In this document: positions 1 to 8,431 of the stretch, one piece after another
Position numbering within the stretch: the stretch's first letter is position 1
How the letters are laid out: every line of letters starts with the position of its first letter
Assembly (NCBI RefSeq): GCF_030412965.1
Contig: NZ_JAUHJQ010000009.1
Span: 1-64,000, forward strand
From: Nocardioides oceani
GTDB taxonomy: Bacteria > Actinomycetota > Actinomycetes > Propionibacteriales > Nocardioidaceae
Length of the DNA: 64,000 nucleotides
Direction: 5' to 3'
Position numbers and translations under genes: made by a program
Notes under the pieces: model-generated
Seen by the model: the letters and a program-made list of their open reading frames with translations, nothing else
Databases searched by the model: none
What the model was told of the DNA's origin: nothing

Positions 1-2
1 AC

Positions 3-89
3 AACCACGAACGCCGGCACAGCTCGGCGGGCATGATGAGCCCGGTCAACTACGAGGACACAGCGGCCCCCGACCGGGAAGCCGCATAG
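3..89 (+). CDS. IS3-family transposase OrfB, C-terminal fragment
   Basis: The frame enters from the left edge and reads NHERRHSSAG...MSPVNYE before a TAG stop at 87-89. The sequence NHERRHSS with MSPVxYE is the typical end of IS3-family DDE transposases (rve domain). Only the last 28 residues are in the window. The bases just after the stop (about 99-117, with a ggggggaacc run) may be the right terminal inverted repeat, but the partner repeat is outside the window. Whether the copy is intact cannot be judged. Confidence 0.8.
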   Translation, partial: NHERRHSSAGMMSPVNYEDTAAPDREAA

Positions 90-785
90 AGAAGCCCTCC
101 ACGATTCGGGGGGAACCACAGAACGTGGCGATGCTGTCGGCCTCGGTCATGGCCTCGCAGCTGGCACTGTTCGTCTCCCTCGTGGTGGCACCGTCGAAGT
201 TCGGCGAGCCCGGACCGCTCCGCTTCAGCCTCACCACCCACCGACTCGAGCACGTTCAGACCACCACCAGCCCCGCCTGCGTCTACGAGAAGCTCGTGGC
301 CCACGGGGACCAGCGGATCCCCTTGGCGCAGACCGTCGCCGACGCCCCCACCAACGGGTCGATGGCGGTCAGGGCGGTGGTCGGCCCGGTAGCGCGCTAC
401 GTCGTCGCGTTGATCAGGTGGACGAGTCGCCGCTAGAGGCCGACGACGGGGACGGCGGGCGCTCCGTGTCCTGCCGCGCTGGGACCTCCTCGACAACCTC
501 CACGGGGGCCGGCGGGACGATTTGTGCGCTGATGCTGATAAGGCGCAGATCGGCGCACCTACTTTGACGGCCACCCTGGATGGCACTCACTTCGTGAACG
601 ATCGGACCGGAACGTCGGTCAATCTTCGCTGCATCTCGACACTTCTTCTCATGCGCGGTCGAGCGTCCCCGGCCGGCAGTCGACGCGGCGCCGGTCCGGC
701 CCCGGCGCAGCTTCTCCCCGACCCGGCCGCCGTGAGTTTCTGGATCTCCTGCGTTGCTCGATCGGCCGTGCTCTACTAGGCGCCG

Positions 786-817
786 AAGCCCCAGGTGACC
801 CGAGACGCCTGGGGCTT
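786..817 (+). terminator. Hairpin, possible rho-independent terminator
   Basis: AAGCCCCAGG and CCTGGGGCTT form a perfect 10-bp stem around a 12-base loop, followed by a short pyrimidine run (TCCCC). The T-run is weak, so terminator strength is doubtful. It would close transcription coming from the IS remnant. Confidence 0.5.
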
Positions 818-894
818 TCCCCTTCGCAAAGGTGGCCCGCGCAGGCCGGATACTCGCCGCCGGCCGGGCTCGATCCGAGGCCCTTAGAACGAGA

Positions 895-930
895 ACAGGT
901 CCCCCTCCTGCTCCGAGGACGGGGACCTGT
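895..930. terminator. Hairpin ending the Tad operon
   Basis: ACAGGTCCCC and GGGGACCTGT form a perfect 10-bp stem with a 16-base loop. It lies 31 bases past the stop of the last minus-strand gene of the Tad operon (962-1873). On the minus strand the stem is followed by a T/C-rich tail (tctcgttct). It is the most likely 3' end of the 11.6-kb operon and may work in both directions. Confidence 0.65.
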
Positions 931-961
931 CTCCTGTGGTCGCTGAGTGACTACCGACCGC

Positions 962-1873
962 TCACTGGGTCAGCACCTGGGCCTCACCGATTCGGATAGG
1001 AAGCGCGTCGGTGGTCAGGTCGAACTCGATGGTTCCGGACTGCCCGCCGCCGGTCCACTCTACGACCCAGTGGCTCGTGGCGGTGACCTGGTAGGCCCCA
1101 TCGGGCTGGTCCGTCGACATCTTCTCGTAGCGGTGCCCACACGTCGGCGAGTCCTGCTTGCCGTAGTGGTCGGCGTACGGGGTGCCCTCGCCTGTGCAGG
1201 TCACGGTGGTCCCGTCGCCCATGTCCCAGACGATGCTGGCGACGCTGGCGGTGGCACTGACCGACACCGACCCCTCGCTGGCCGATGCAGTGATCGGGCC
1301 GAACGTGTCGTCCGTCGGGCTGTCGACCCACATCCACACCGGCAGCCCGACAAGGCCAACCCGGTTCGGACCCGATTCGGGGACGATGCCGATCTGGATG
1401 GGATCCAGGTCCATCGAGGCGATCGCGCGCTGAGCGAGGACCACAGGGTCGATGGTGACTTCGCCGTTCTGGATCCAGACGGGATCCCACGAGGATCCTG
1501 GAGGCGGCCAATAGCAGATGTGCCACGCACCGTCCTGGTTCGTCTGGCCGGGGGGCGGCTGGGCCCCTGCCCCGCCGGGATCCCAGACAGCTCCCACGTA
1601 GCACCCGTAAGTGCTGCTCCAGGCCGACCCCTCCGGGCCAGTACACGGGATCTCACGGCCCGAGTACGAGCACGTCGACGAGCCGCCCGTAGAGCCGGTG
1701 CCGTCGGTTCCACCGGTGCCGCCGTCGTCCTCGCATACCCACTTCACCTGACCGGTTTCAGGGTCCACCTGTTGAGTGCATTGGCCGTCACCATCGGCCA
1801 AAGCTGACGGCACAGGCGCCACCAGCAGGCCCAGGAGGGCCACGACGGCGGCCGCCACGACCCGGGCTAGCAC
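962..1873 (-). CDS. Secreted protein of the Tad operon with PKD-like segment
   Basis: A 303-residue protein with a clear signal peptide (hydrophobic residues about 5-24, likely cleavage after SALA). The mature part is acidic and rich in Gly, Ser, Thr and Trp, with cysteines spaced as in exported proteins. A stretch near residues 212-222 (IVWDMGDGTTV) resembles the core of PKD domains. It is the last gene of the operon and its start overlaps the lipoprotein gene by 7 bases, so both are probably co-translated. Similar secreted proteins occur at the end of actinobacterial Tad loci. A surface or pilus-accessory role is inferred from position. Confidence 0.75.
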   Translation of the reverse strand: MLARVVAAAVVALLGLLVAPVPSALADGDGQCTQQVDPETGQVKWVCEDDGGTGGTDGTGSTGGSSTCSYSGREIPCTGPEGSAWSSTYGCYVGAVWDPGGAGAQPPPGQTNQDGAWHICYWPPPGSSWDPVWIQNGEVTIDPVVLAQRAIASMDLDPIQIGIVPESGPNRVGLVGLPVWMWVDSPTDDTFGPITASASEGSVSVSATASVASIVWDMGDGTTVTCTGEGTPYADHYGKQDSPTCGHRYEKMSTDQPDGAYQVTATSHWVVEWTGGGQSGTIEFDLTTDALPIRIGEAQVLTQ

Positions 1874-2427
1874 GACTCCTCCAGCAGCCCGTTCTGGTCG
1901 CTGACGAGCCAGCGTCCCTTCTCCTTGACGAGCTTGTACTCAATCGGGAGCGGGTTCGGCACCGGCTTGCCGTCCGGGCCGACCGGTTCCGGTACCGGCT
2001 TGCCGTCCTTGGTCTGCTCGACGCCCGAGCGGTCCTCGCAGTCGATGATGAGGATGTACGCGCCTCGGTCGCGCGGCTCACCCAGGGTGTGGACGTACTC
2101 GCCGGTGAGCTTGCTGCCGGAGCGCTCGATCGCTGAGACGTTCTGCTGGATGTTCAGGAACACCTGGCCGGTGGCCACCTTGTTGAGCCGCTTGAAGTCG
2201 ATCGTTGCGGCCCGGAGCGCGTCGTCGCGCACGTCGAGGTAGGCCACCAGCTGCGCGGCTGCCTTCTCCTCCGGTGTCTTCGGAGTCGGCGTGCTGGTGG
2301 GTGTCGGTGATGGGGACTGGCTCGGGGTGTCCTGAACCTTGGGCTCGGTGTCGTCGCCGCCGCAGCCCGTGAGGGTCAGGGCGAGGGCGAGGGCCACTCC
2401 CCCGAGTGCGGAGTGGTGCTTCCTCAT
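1867..2427 (-). CDS. Lipoprotein of the Tad operon
   Basis: A 186-residue protein. The N-terminus has a basic start, a hydrophobic core and the lipobox LTGC at about residues 19-22, so it should be diacylated and anchored on the outer face of the membrane. A Ser/Pro/Thr-rich linker (about residues 33-50) precedes a folded domain of about 130 residues with two further cysteines. The fold was not recognised; its size and lysine-rich end resemble small NTF2-like actinobacterial lipoproteins. The start overlaps the upstream gene by 4 bases (ATGA). Confidence 0.8.
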   Translation of the reverse strand: MRKHHSALGGVALALALTLTGCGGDDTEPKVQDTPSQSPSPTPTSTPTPKTPEEKAAAQLVAYLDVRDDALRAATIDFKRLNKVATGQVFLNIQQNVSAIERSGSKLTGEYVHTLGEPRDRGAYILIIDCEDRSGVEQTKDGKPVPEPVGPDGKPVPNPLPIEYKLVKEKGRWLVSDQNGLLEESC

Positions 2428-2699
2428 GTGGTGTCTCCTCCTGTGGTGGGCGACGCCCTGACGGATCGCTGGCTGACGTCGTTGGCGATGTGCTCGAGGT
2501 GTTCTTCGGCTGCGTCGACGAGCTCGGCGAGCGAGCCGTTGTCGGCGGGGTCGATACCGAACTTCTTGTCGGCGTTGTAGAGCGTGCGGATGGTGTCGCG
2601 CACGAACACGGCCCGCGCGACGCGGCGGGCGTCGAGGTCGGGGCGGTCGCCGCCGGCCGCGACGTATCGGCCGGTGAGTTCCTGGTCGAACGTTGTCAT
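2424..2699 (-). CDS. Small cytoplasmic protein of the Tad operon, unknown function
   Basis: A 91-residue soluble protein with no signal peptide or membrane segment; mostly charged and helical by composition. No known domain was recognised. It sits 22 bases downstream of the LysM-BTAD gene and overlaps the lipoprotein gene by 4 bases, so it belongs to the same transcript. A chaperone or regulatory partner of the LysM-BTAD protein is possible but unsupported. Confidence 0.65.
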   Translation of the reverse strand: MTTFDQELTGRYVAAGGDRPDLDARRVARAVFVRDTIRTLYNADKKFGIDPADNGSLAELVDAAEEHLEHIANDVSQRSVRASPTTGGDTT

Positions 2700-2721
2700 G
2701 TGCTGGTGCTCCCTTCCCGAG

Positions 2722-5700
2722 TCAGCTCGCGAGCCAGCCGTGTGTACGGATGATGGTCTTCGTGCGCTCCGACAATTCCATGGGTGCGTCGCCGTCGTCG
2801 GACCGGTTGCAGATCTCTTCGCGCAGGATCCGGTCGGCCTCGAGCTGGTCGCCCTCGGCCTTCATGACGTGGGCCAGGCACAGGCGGGTGCTCTCGCCGT
2901 CGGGGTCGGCGCGGTTGGCGACGTAGGCGGCGGAGCGGGCCTTGACCAGGTCGCCGGCGGCGAGGGCCTCGGTGACGACGATGAGGGCGACGTCGGCGAC
3001 CCACCCGCCCGCCATGAGGTCGACGCGGTCGGGCTCGTTGGCGAGCCATGCCCACCCTTCCTCGCGCAACTGGCTGAACGGCTGGACCTCCCCGACGAGC
3101 TCCAGCGCAGTGCAGAGGTCGGCGACACCCTCGGCCCCGCCTCGACTCTGCCCGCGCTTGCGGAGGCGGATGAACAGGTCCAGGTCGACGAGCAGTCCGT
3201 CGTCGACCTGGTAGACGTTGACTCCGGTGAGCTTGGCGGCCGGTGCCTTGTCCGCGTAGGGCAGGTGGTCTTCGCCGGTGCGGGGGTTAGGACCGAGCCA
3301 GTCGCGGACGATATTGGTGTAGTCGCGCACCTTGCCGTCGGAGATGGAGAAGGCCTCGCGGATCTGCTCGCGGGTGGCGCCGTGCTTGCGGTGCAGGGCG
3401 AGGAACGCCAGGAGCTCGGTGAAGTAGGGCTTGCGCTTGGCGAGTGCCTTGCCGTGGGTGCGTGCGGTGACCGGGCCGAGCAGGGTGAGGCGCGGGCGGT
3501 CGCAGTTGGGCGAGAACCAGTCGGCGATGTCCTGGTCGAGGGTGGGGTCCTTCTCCTCGACCTCGGCGCGGACGTGGGCGGGCACCTTCGGCGCCAGGGC
3601 CTCGAGGTCCTCCTGCACGATCGCGCTCTCGCGGATGTACTCCTCGTCCTCGCCCTCGAGCAGGGAGGACAGCGGCTCGTCGACGGCTCCGTCGGGGGTG
3701 TTGCGGGGCAGGGTGTACTCGCGACGCAGAGCTCCGGAGGAGTCGGTGTAGGCCTCCCAGCCGTCGGTGGCGGTCTCGTCCACGGGCGTGTCGACGTACT
3801 CCGGGGTCTCGCTCTGGGCGTAGACCAGAGCGCAGCCGCGGGCCTCGTCGCTGGTGAGCCCGACGGCGATGAGGTTGAGGCCGACGTGCTCGAGGACGAC
3901 GCGACCGGTGTTGGTCATGTGCAGCACCGCGCCGGGCGTGTTCGGGCGTTCGCCGGCAACGACGATGGAGGTCGCGGACTGTCCGACGTGGTCGTTGACC
4001 AGCTGCAGCAGCTGCTCGAGGTCGTCGGGGTCTCCGGCTGCGGCGTCGAGGAGCAGCATCCTGGCGGGCCAGGTGTCGTCGTCGACGCTGCCGGTGCGGG
4101 CCGTGGACACATCGGTGTCGTGTCGCTTCGCTCGGTCGACCGTTGTCACCGCCGCGGCGAGGATCTCCGCGGTCGCGGGCGTCCCGGCCGCGCCGGTCGG
4201 GTAGTAGGTGATCCGCTCGTCCATGGCGACGGTCTCCTCGGCCACGCCGATGCAGTCGACCTGGACGCGGCGGGACCACGGGTTGACGGCCAGCTGAGCA
4301 GCGAGGTGGCGGGCGAAGTCGCGGCCATAGGTGGGGTCGCCGCTGATCGTCAGCGTGGAGAGCTCCTCGCAGTTCAGCAGCCAGGTCTCGCCGGTGTCGC
4401 TCATGCCGATGGTGGCCAGCAGCGGGTAGGGCGGCTCGACGTTGTCGGTGTCGGGGCCGAGGTCCTCCACCGCGGTGTCCGTGCTGACGTCCCAGTGGGT
4501 CTGGTCGGGGCTGCCCACCCAGGGGGCCGGGACGGCGGCCGGGGCGCTCAGGTGCAGCGTCAGCTTGCCCTTCGCGAGCTCGACGGCCGCCAGCGGCGGC
4601 ATCGTGGTGCCCTGGGCTCCGACCGTGGCCGCGAGGCGCCGCAGGGCCTCGTCGGCGAACTCCACGGTGGCGGCCGCGGCGACACCGGTCGCGTTCAGCG
4701 TCATCTCCACCGGCGCCAGCTCGGGCGGCGGGGCGGCGATCGCTCGACCCGGCGGCCGGTTCCGGTAGGCGGAGCGCCGGCGCGACCGCAGCGCCATCAG
4801 CAGTGCCCCGGACAGCAGCACGCCCCCGCCGGTGAGACCGGCGAGGACCCAGGGCGCCTCGAGGATGGAGTCGTCGGCTTCGTCGACCTGCTCGACGTCG
4901 GCGGCGGGCGCCGTCGGCTCCTCGGCCTGCGGGACCTCGGGCCCGGCAGTCTCCGAGGCCGGGGTCTCGGGGACCGGCGGAGTCTCCTCGGCCGGCGGGT
5001 CGATCGGCTGCTGCTCGGTCTTGGGCTCGGCGGGGGTCTCGGGCTTGTCCTCGCGAGGCTGCGGCTGCTGCTGCCGGTCGTCGTGACCGGCAGGTGGCTG
5101 GGCTCCGGGGATGTTGAGTTTCCAGCCGACGTCGATCACGTCGGGGTCGGCGAGGTGGGCGCCGCCGGGCTGGGTGATGCCAGTGGAGGCCTTGTAGATC
5201 TCCGGCCACCGGTCGGCGTCGCCGAGCTCGTCGTGGGCGATGTCGCTGAGTGTGTCGTTGGGCTGCACGGTGTAGGCGTGCGCCGGCGCTCCGCCGGCCG
5301 GGGCTGGCAGCTTGAGCACCCAGCCGGGCTCGAGGAAGCTGGGCCGGGAGCCGAGGAGGCCGCGGTTGAGCTCGGCGATCTCCTTGTAGCGCGCGCCGTC
5401 ACCGAAGTGTTCCTCAGCGATCGACCACAGGCTCTCCCCCGGCTTGACCGAGTGATCGACCGTCGCGCGTTCCTGCTTCGCCTCGACCTTCACGCCGTGC
5501 TGGGCGGGCGTCTGGTCGACGGTCCCGGCCTGGACATGGCCCACCGCCGCCGGCTCAGATGCGGCGGCGGGGCCGGCGTTGGCGGCCTGTGCGGCGATCG
5601 GCGCTGCGATGAACAGCAGGGCAGCGAGTCCGATCAGTCCGTGGGCCGCGGCCTGCGGGCGACCCAGTCCCGGCAGCTTGGGCGCCTCGACCCTGCGGAG

Positions 5701-5961
5701 CCGGGCGACGGTCTCCACCACCAGGCTGAGGGTCATGAAGGCCCACGCGGCCCAGCCGATCACCTTGAACAGACCCAGGATCAGGGTGCCGTCGTCGGGT
5801 GCGAGGAGTGCGTCCTTGACGCTCTCCCAGCTCGGCGCCTGGTCGGGGATCGGGTTGGCTCCGATCGCGAGGAAGAGGGCCGGCAGGCCGATGATGATGC
5901 CGAGGACGGCGACCGTGGCGAGGAGCCCGGTCAGCCGCTGGCGCAGGGTGGGCGTAGTCAT
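2722..5961 (-). CDS. LysM / BTAD multidomain membrane protein
   Basis: A 1079-residue protein. Visible order: membrane segments at about 11-34, 62-85 and 107-127; LysM 1 at about 168-218 (HSVKPGESLWSIA); LysM 2 at about 229-285 (YTVQPNDTLSDIA); a Pro/Glu-rich linker; a membrane segment at about 369-391; a long cytoplasmic region; and at the C-terminus a winged-helix part followed by an all-helical BTAD-like region, as in SARP regulators. LysM binds peptidoglycan outside the cell, and the C-terminus would lie inside. This layout recurs in actinobacterial Tad loci. It could anchor the machine in the wall and signal inward; DNA binding is unproven. The start overlaps the preceding gene by ATGA. 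Confidence 0.85.
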   Translation of the reverse strand: MTTPTLRQRLTGLLATVAVLGIIIGLPALFLAIGANPIPDQAPSWESVKDALLAPDDGTLILGLFKVIGWAAWAFMTLSLVVETVARLRRVEAPKLPGLGRPQAAAHGLIGLAALLFIAAPIAAQAANAGPAAASEPAAVGHVQAGTVDQTPAQHGVKVEAKQERATVDHSVKPGESLWSIAEEHFGDGARYKEIAELNRGLLGSRPSFLEPGWVLKLPAPAGGAPAHAYTVQPNDTLSDIAHDELGDADRWPEIYKASTGITQPGGAHLADPDVIDVGWKLNIPGAQPPAGHDDRQQQPQPREDKPETPAEPKTEQQPIDPPAEETPPVPETPASETAGPEVPQAEEPTAPAADVEQVDEADDSILEAPWVLAGLTGGGVLLSGALLMALRSRRRSAYRNRPPGRAIAAPPPELAPVEMTLNATGVAAAATVEFADEALRRLAATVGAQGTTMPPLAAVELAKGKLTLHLSAPAAVPAPWVGSPDQTHWDVSTDTAVEDLGPDTDNVEPPYPLLATIGMSDTGETWLLNCEELSTLTISGDPTYGRDFARHLAAQLAVNPWSRRVQVDCIGVAEETVAMDERITYYPTGAAGTPATAEILAAAVTTVDRAKRHDTDVSTARTGSVDDDTWPARMLLLDAAAGDPDDLEQLLQLVNDHVGQSATSIVVAGERPNTPGAVLHMTNTGRVVLEHVGLNLIAVGLTSDEARGCALVYAQSETPEYVDTPVDETATDGWEAYTDSSGALRREYTLPRNTPDGAVDEPLSSLLEGEDEEYIRESAIVQEDLEALAPKVPAHVRAEVEEKDPTLDQDIADWFSPNCDRPRLTLLGPVTARTHGKALAKRKPYFTELLAFLALHRKHGATREQIREAFSISDGKVRDYTNIVRDWLGPNPRTGEDHLPYADKAPAAKLTGVNVYQVDDGLLVDLDLFIRLRKRGQSRGGAEGVADLCTALELVGEVQPFSQLREEGWAWLANEPDRVDLMAGGWVADVALIVVTEALAAGDLVKARSAAYVANRADPDGESTRLCLAHVMKAEGDQLEADRILREEICNRSDDGDAPMELSERTKTIIRTHGWLAS

Positions 5962-6395
5962 CGTTCGATGCCTCCTTGGGCGCGGATGAGCCGTGCAGAC
6001 GCCTCCCCGGTGACCCTCATCGAGTCCAGCCCGATGATCCCGAGGAACTTGCTGTCGTAGGTGTCGGTGGTGCGCACGATCAGGGTGTCGCCGTTGACGA
6101 CGGTGACGCTGCCCTCCACGCCGGCGGCGTTGAGGTAGCCCTGCGCGGCGGACTTGGCGGCGTTGATGTCGACGCGGAGCTCCTCGCCGCGGAGGGCGGT
6201 CGAGCCCTGGACCTCCTGGGCGCCCGTGCGGGCGGCCTGGGCCGCAGCACTGCGGGCCTGCTGCTGGGCGTGCACCTTGCCGCCGACGTCGACGGTCATC
6301 CCGACCAGGATGATCATCACCAGTGACGCGGTGGCGAACCAGACGCTGATGGCGCCGCGCTCGTCGCGCTGGCGTCGGACCGGGTGCCTCATCAT
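5958..6395 (-). CDS. TadE/TadG-like pseudopilin 1
   Basis: A 145-residue protein starting with a basic stretch and DERGAISVWF, followed by one hydrophobic helix (about 15-37). The RDERG motif before a hydrophobic segment is typical of actinobacterial Tad pseudopilins, which are cut by a prepilin peptidase after the Gly. The region past the helix has Ala-rich helical and then beta-like segments. It overlaps both neighbours by ATGA. It probably forms part of the pilus base or tip with the next two genes. Confidence 0.8.
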   Translation of the reverse strand: MMRHPVRRQRDERGAISVWFATASLVMIILVGMTVDVGGKVHAQQQARSAAAQAARTGAQEVQGSTALRGEELRVDINAAKSAAQGYLNAAGVEGSVTVVNGDTLIVRTTDTYDSKFLGIIGLDSMRVTGEASARLIRAQGGIER

Positions 6396-6850
6396 CGGCG
6401 CTCCCGGTAGGCGTCGACGGGGCTGCTCGCGGTTGCGGTGATCGTGCGGGTGCCGGGTACGCCGGGGATGCTCAGGTCCGACAGGTTGACCGTGCAGGTC
6501 ACCGTGACGTTCACCTGGGCGGTGTTCCCGATCGGTGCGTTGAACGCCGCCGCGTTGACCGTGATGTTCGTGCTGGTGCAGTTCACGTCCTGGTCCTGCA
6601 GACTGCTTGCGGCCGAGGACCTGCCTGCGGCGATCGCCTCGCTCTGGGTTCGCTCGATCGAGGCTGCCCTTGCTGCCTCGTACGCGGCTGCTTCCACGGA
6701 CTGCTTGGCGATCTCGACGCGGCCGCCGAGGATGATCATCGCCACGAACAGCCCGAAGGCCGGGACGCCGATCGCGGCCTCGATGGCCACCGACCCGCGC
6801 TCGTCCCGGCTGCGGTTGAAGGCGCGTGCCCAGATGCTCTGGCCCATCAT
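6392..6850 (-). CDS. TadE-like pseudopilin 2
   Basis: A 152-residue protein with RDERGSVAIEAAIGVPAF followed by one transmembrane helix (about 20-44). The Gly-Ser step before a conserved Glu (GSVAIE) fits the class of Flp/TadE precursors processed by a prepilin peptidase. The C-terminal part carries two cysteines (about residues 90 and 119) that could form a disulfide outside the cell. It overlaps both neighbours by 4 bases within the Tad operon. Confidence 0.85.
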   Translation of the reverse strand: MMGQSIWARAFNRSRDERGSVAIEAAIGVPAFGLFVAMIILGGRVEIAKQSVEAAAYEAARAASIERTQSEAIAAGRSSAASSLQDQDVNCTSTNITVNAAAFNAPIGNTAQVNVTVTCTVNLSDLSIPGVPGTRTITATASSPVDAYRERR

Positions 6851-7242
6851 TCGGTGAGCCTCTCGACCGGGACGCTGGCGCTCTGGCGGACGGTCACGTG
6901 CCAGCCGGGGATCACGCTCATGGACTTGCCGGTGACGGTGATCGTGGCCGTTGTCGTGGTCCGTGACCCGGAGACGCTGCTCGACGTCATCACGTCGGAT
7001 CCGCCGGCGTCCTGGAGGAAGCCGTTCGCGGTCGCCACTCCGGACTCGCGGGTTCCGTTCTCGCTGCCCGCCTCGCGTGCGCCCTCCTGCGCGGCCGCGA
7101 GCGCTACTTCGCGGGCGTGGTAGTACAGCGCGCCCTGGACACCGAGGAACATCACCGCGAAGAGCGCCGGCATCAGGAAGACCATCTGGATGGCCACTGA
7201 GCCGCGCTCGTCCCGGCGTCGGCGGCGAGAGCTGGAGAACAT
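6847..7242 (-). CDS. TadE-like pseudopilin 3
   Basis: A 131-residue protein beginning with MFSSS and an Arg run, then DERGSVAIQMVF and one hydrophobic helix (about 16-40). The frame is open much further upstream, but that part overlaps the pilin gene and has shadow composition, so the ATG at 7242 is chosen; its ribosome site is weak. Gln replaces the usual Glu at position 5 after the presumed cleavage site. That Glu is important in type IV pilins for processing and packing, so this subunit may be a minor or capping one. Confidence 0.8.
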   Translation of the reverse strand: MFSSSRRRRRDERGSVAIQMVFLMPALFAVMFLGVQGALYYHAREVALAAAQEGAREAGSENGTRESGVATANGFLQDAGGSDVMTSSSVSGSRTTTTATITVTGKSMSVIPGWHVTVRQSASVPVERLTE

Positions 7243-7250
7243 GGACGGGC

Positions 7251-7457
7251 CTACTTGATCTTTCCGGCCTCGCTGGTCACGAACGCCCTGATCGCGGCGA
7301 CGACGATGCCGACGATGAGGATGACCGCGCCGGCCCAGATGACCTGCTCGATCGTGACCGAGCCGCGCTCGTCGCGTCGGTGCTTGACGATGCGGTCCTC
7401 CATGCTGGCGATCACGGCGAGGGCCGTCACCTGGAGGGTGATGAAGAGCTTCAACAT
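7251..7457 (-). CDS. Flp-like major pilin candidate
   Basis: A 68-residue protein. The segment DERGSVTIEQVIWAG followed by a strongly hydrophobic helix (about residues 38-60) and a short tail is the layout of actinobacterial Flp pilins, with Glu five residues after the presumed Gly-Ser cleavage site. A ribosome site AAAGGAAC lies upstream of the ATG at 7457; an internal ATG (residue 19) is also possible. It is the smallest pilin-type protein in the operon and lies between TadC and the pseudopilins, so it is the best candidate for the fibre subunit. Confidence 0.8.
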   Translation of the reverse strand: MLKLFITLQVTALAVIASMEDRIVKHRRDERGSVTIEQVIWAGAVILIVGIVVAAIRAFVTSEAGKIK

Positions 7458-7513
7458 CGAGTTGTTCCTTTCTGGGTGGTGGAGTTCGGGGTGTCCCGGG
7501 ATTGACGTCGGTG

Positions 7514-8431
7514 TTAGGTCGCGAATCGGAGCATCGACGGGGTGACGAGGATCGCCATGAAGACGATGCCGAGCAGGCTGGCAGGGATGTACATGCGCTC
7601 GGAGACGGCGTTGGCCTTCCCGAGTTCGGCGCTGAGCATCGCCGAGCGGAGGGCGGCGGCGCGGGCACGGAGGTTGTTGTAGATCTGGGCGCCGTCCTGG
7701 CCGGACTGCTGCATGATGTCGGCGAGGTCGTCGAGCTCGGGGACGCCAAGGTCATCGGCGAGCCCGTGCAGGGAGTCCCAAGGGGCGCGGGTCATGTAGC
7801 GGGCGCGGCGCAGCTCGCTCTCGATCCGCTTGAACACCCAGGTGTCGCCGACCTCTGCCGCAGAACGCAGCGCCTGCTGACCGCTGGAGCCGTCACGGAC
7901 TCCGGTGGCGACCATGTCGATGTAGGCGCCCAGGGCCCGGCTGAACTCGATGCGGGCCTTCTTGGCGTCGTCAGTGGCGTTGTAGTTGGGCATGAACCAG
8001 AACAGTGCGGCGAGCCCGAGCGACCCGAAGGTGGGGATCGCGAACGGGAGCGGGAGCCCGATCAGCGCGAAGAACGCCGCGAACAGCGGCGGCATCGCCA
8101 GGCCGAGCAGCGCCCAGACGACCTTCTCGCCGTAGAACCTGGTCTCGCTGATCTGAAGGATGGCCAGGTCCTTGCGGGGCGTGTGTGCCCACGCTCCCCC
8201 GGGCAAGTTCTTGATCGCCCACACGCCGATCCGGTCGACGAGCGATCCGGAGTCGATGCTCTCCTCGACGTCAAGCGTGCCGGCGCTGCGGCGCGGCACG
8301 ACGTGGCCGGGCGAGAGCCGGTCCAAGGCGTCGGTGAGGTCCGGGTCGGACGGGGCCAGGCGCCACACGAGCAGGGCAACAGCGAGCCCGAGGAGGGTGC
8401 CGCTGGCGAGCGCGAGCTGGAGGCCGGTCAT
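7514..8431 (-). CDS. tadC: TadC-like inner membrane platform protein
   Basis: A 305-residue type II secretion system F-domain protein. It has an N-terminal membrane helix, a central hydrophobic pair (about residues 105-145), the conserved cytoplasmic helical region with DMVATGVRDGSSGQQALR, and a C-terminal membrane helix ending the protein. TadC pairs with TadB to form the platform on which the TadA ATPase works. Its ATG (8431) overlaps the TadB stop by 4 bases. Length is normal for the family. The 56-base gap to the pilin gene holds the pilin ribosome site. Confidence 0.9.
   Translation of the reverse strand: MTGLQLALASGTLLGLAVALLVWRLAPSDPDLTDALDRLSPGHVVPRRSAGTLDVEESIDSGSLVDRIGVWAIKNLPGGAWAHTPRKDLAILQISETRFYGEKVVWALLGLAMPPLFAAFFALIGLPLPFAIPTFGSLGLAALFWFMPNYNATDDAKKARIEFSRALGAYIDMVATGVRDGSSGQQALRSAAEVGDTWVFKRIESELRRARYMTRAPWDSLHGLADDLGVPELDDLADIMQQSGQDGAQIYNNLRARAAALRSAMLSAELGKANAVSERMYIPASLLGIVFMAILVTPSMLRFAT

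Larger units (their letters stand above)
90..961. other. Gap without a supported gene
   Basis: About 870 bases between the transposase end and the last Tad-operon gene. Short open frames exist on both strands (for example 125-436 and 522-779, plus strand), but they lack good ribosome sites and their proteins have no recognisable domain or natural composition. The part at 520-600 has a loose inverted GTGCGC/GCGCAC pair and could be remnant insertion-sequence DNA; this is only a guess. Two hairpins listed separately lie at 786-817 and 895-930. Confidence 0.5.

Noticed and set aside
125..779. Small plus-strand genes at 125-436 and 522-779
   Set aside because: No ribosome sites, no natural amino-acid composition and no recognisable family.
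1..961. Left attachment site (copy of the tRNA-fMet 3' end)
   Set aside because: No match to the tRNA 3' segment was seen anywhere left of the integrase.
2584..6060. A very long plus-strand open frame (over 1150 codons) antisense to the LysM-BTAD gene
   Set aside because: Composition is Gly/Arg/Val-rich shadow coding caused by high GC; no domain, and the minus strand has clear LysM and BTAD regions.
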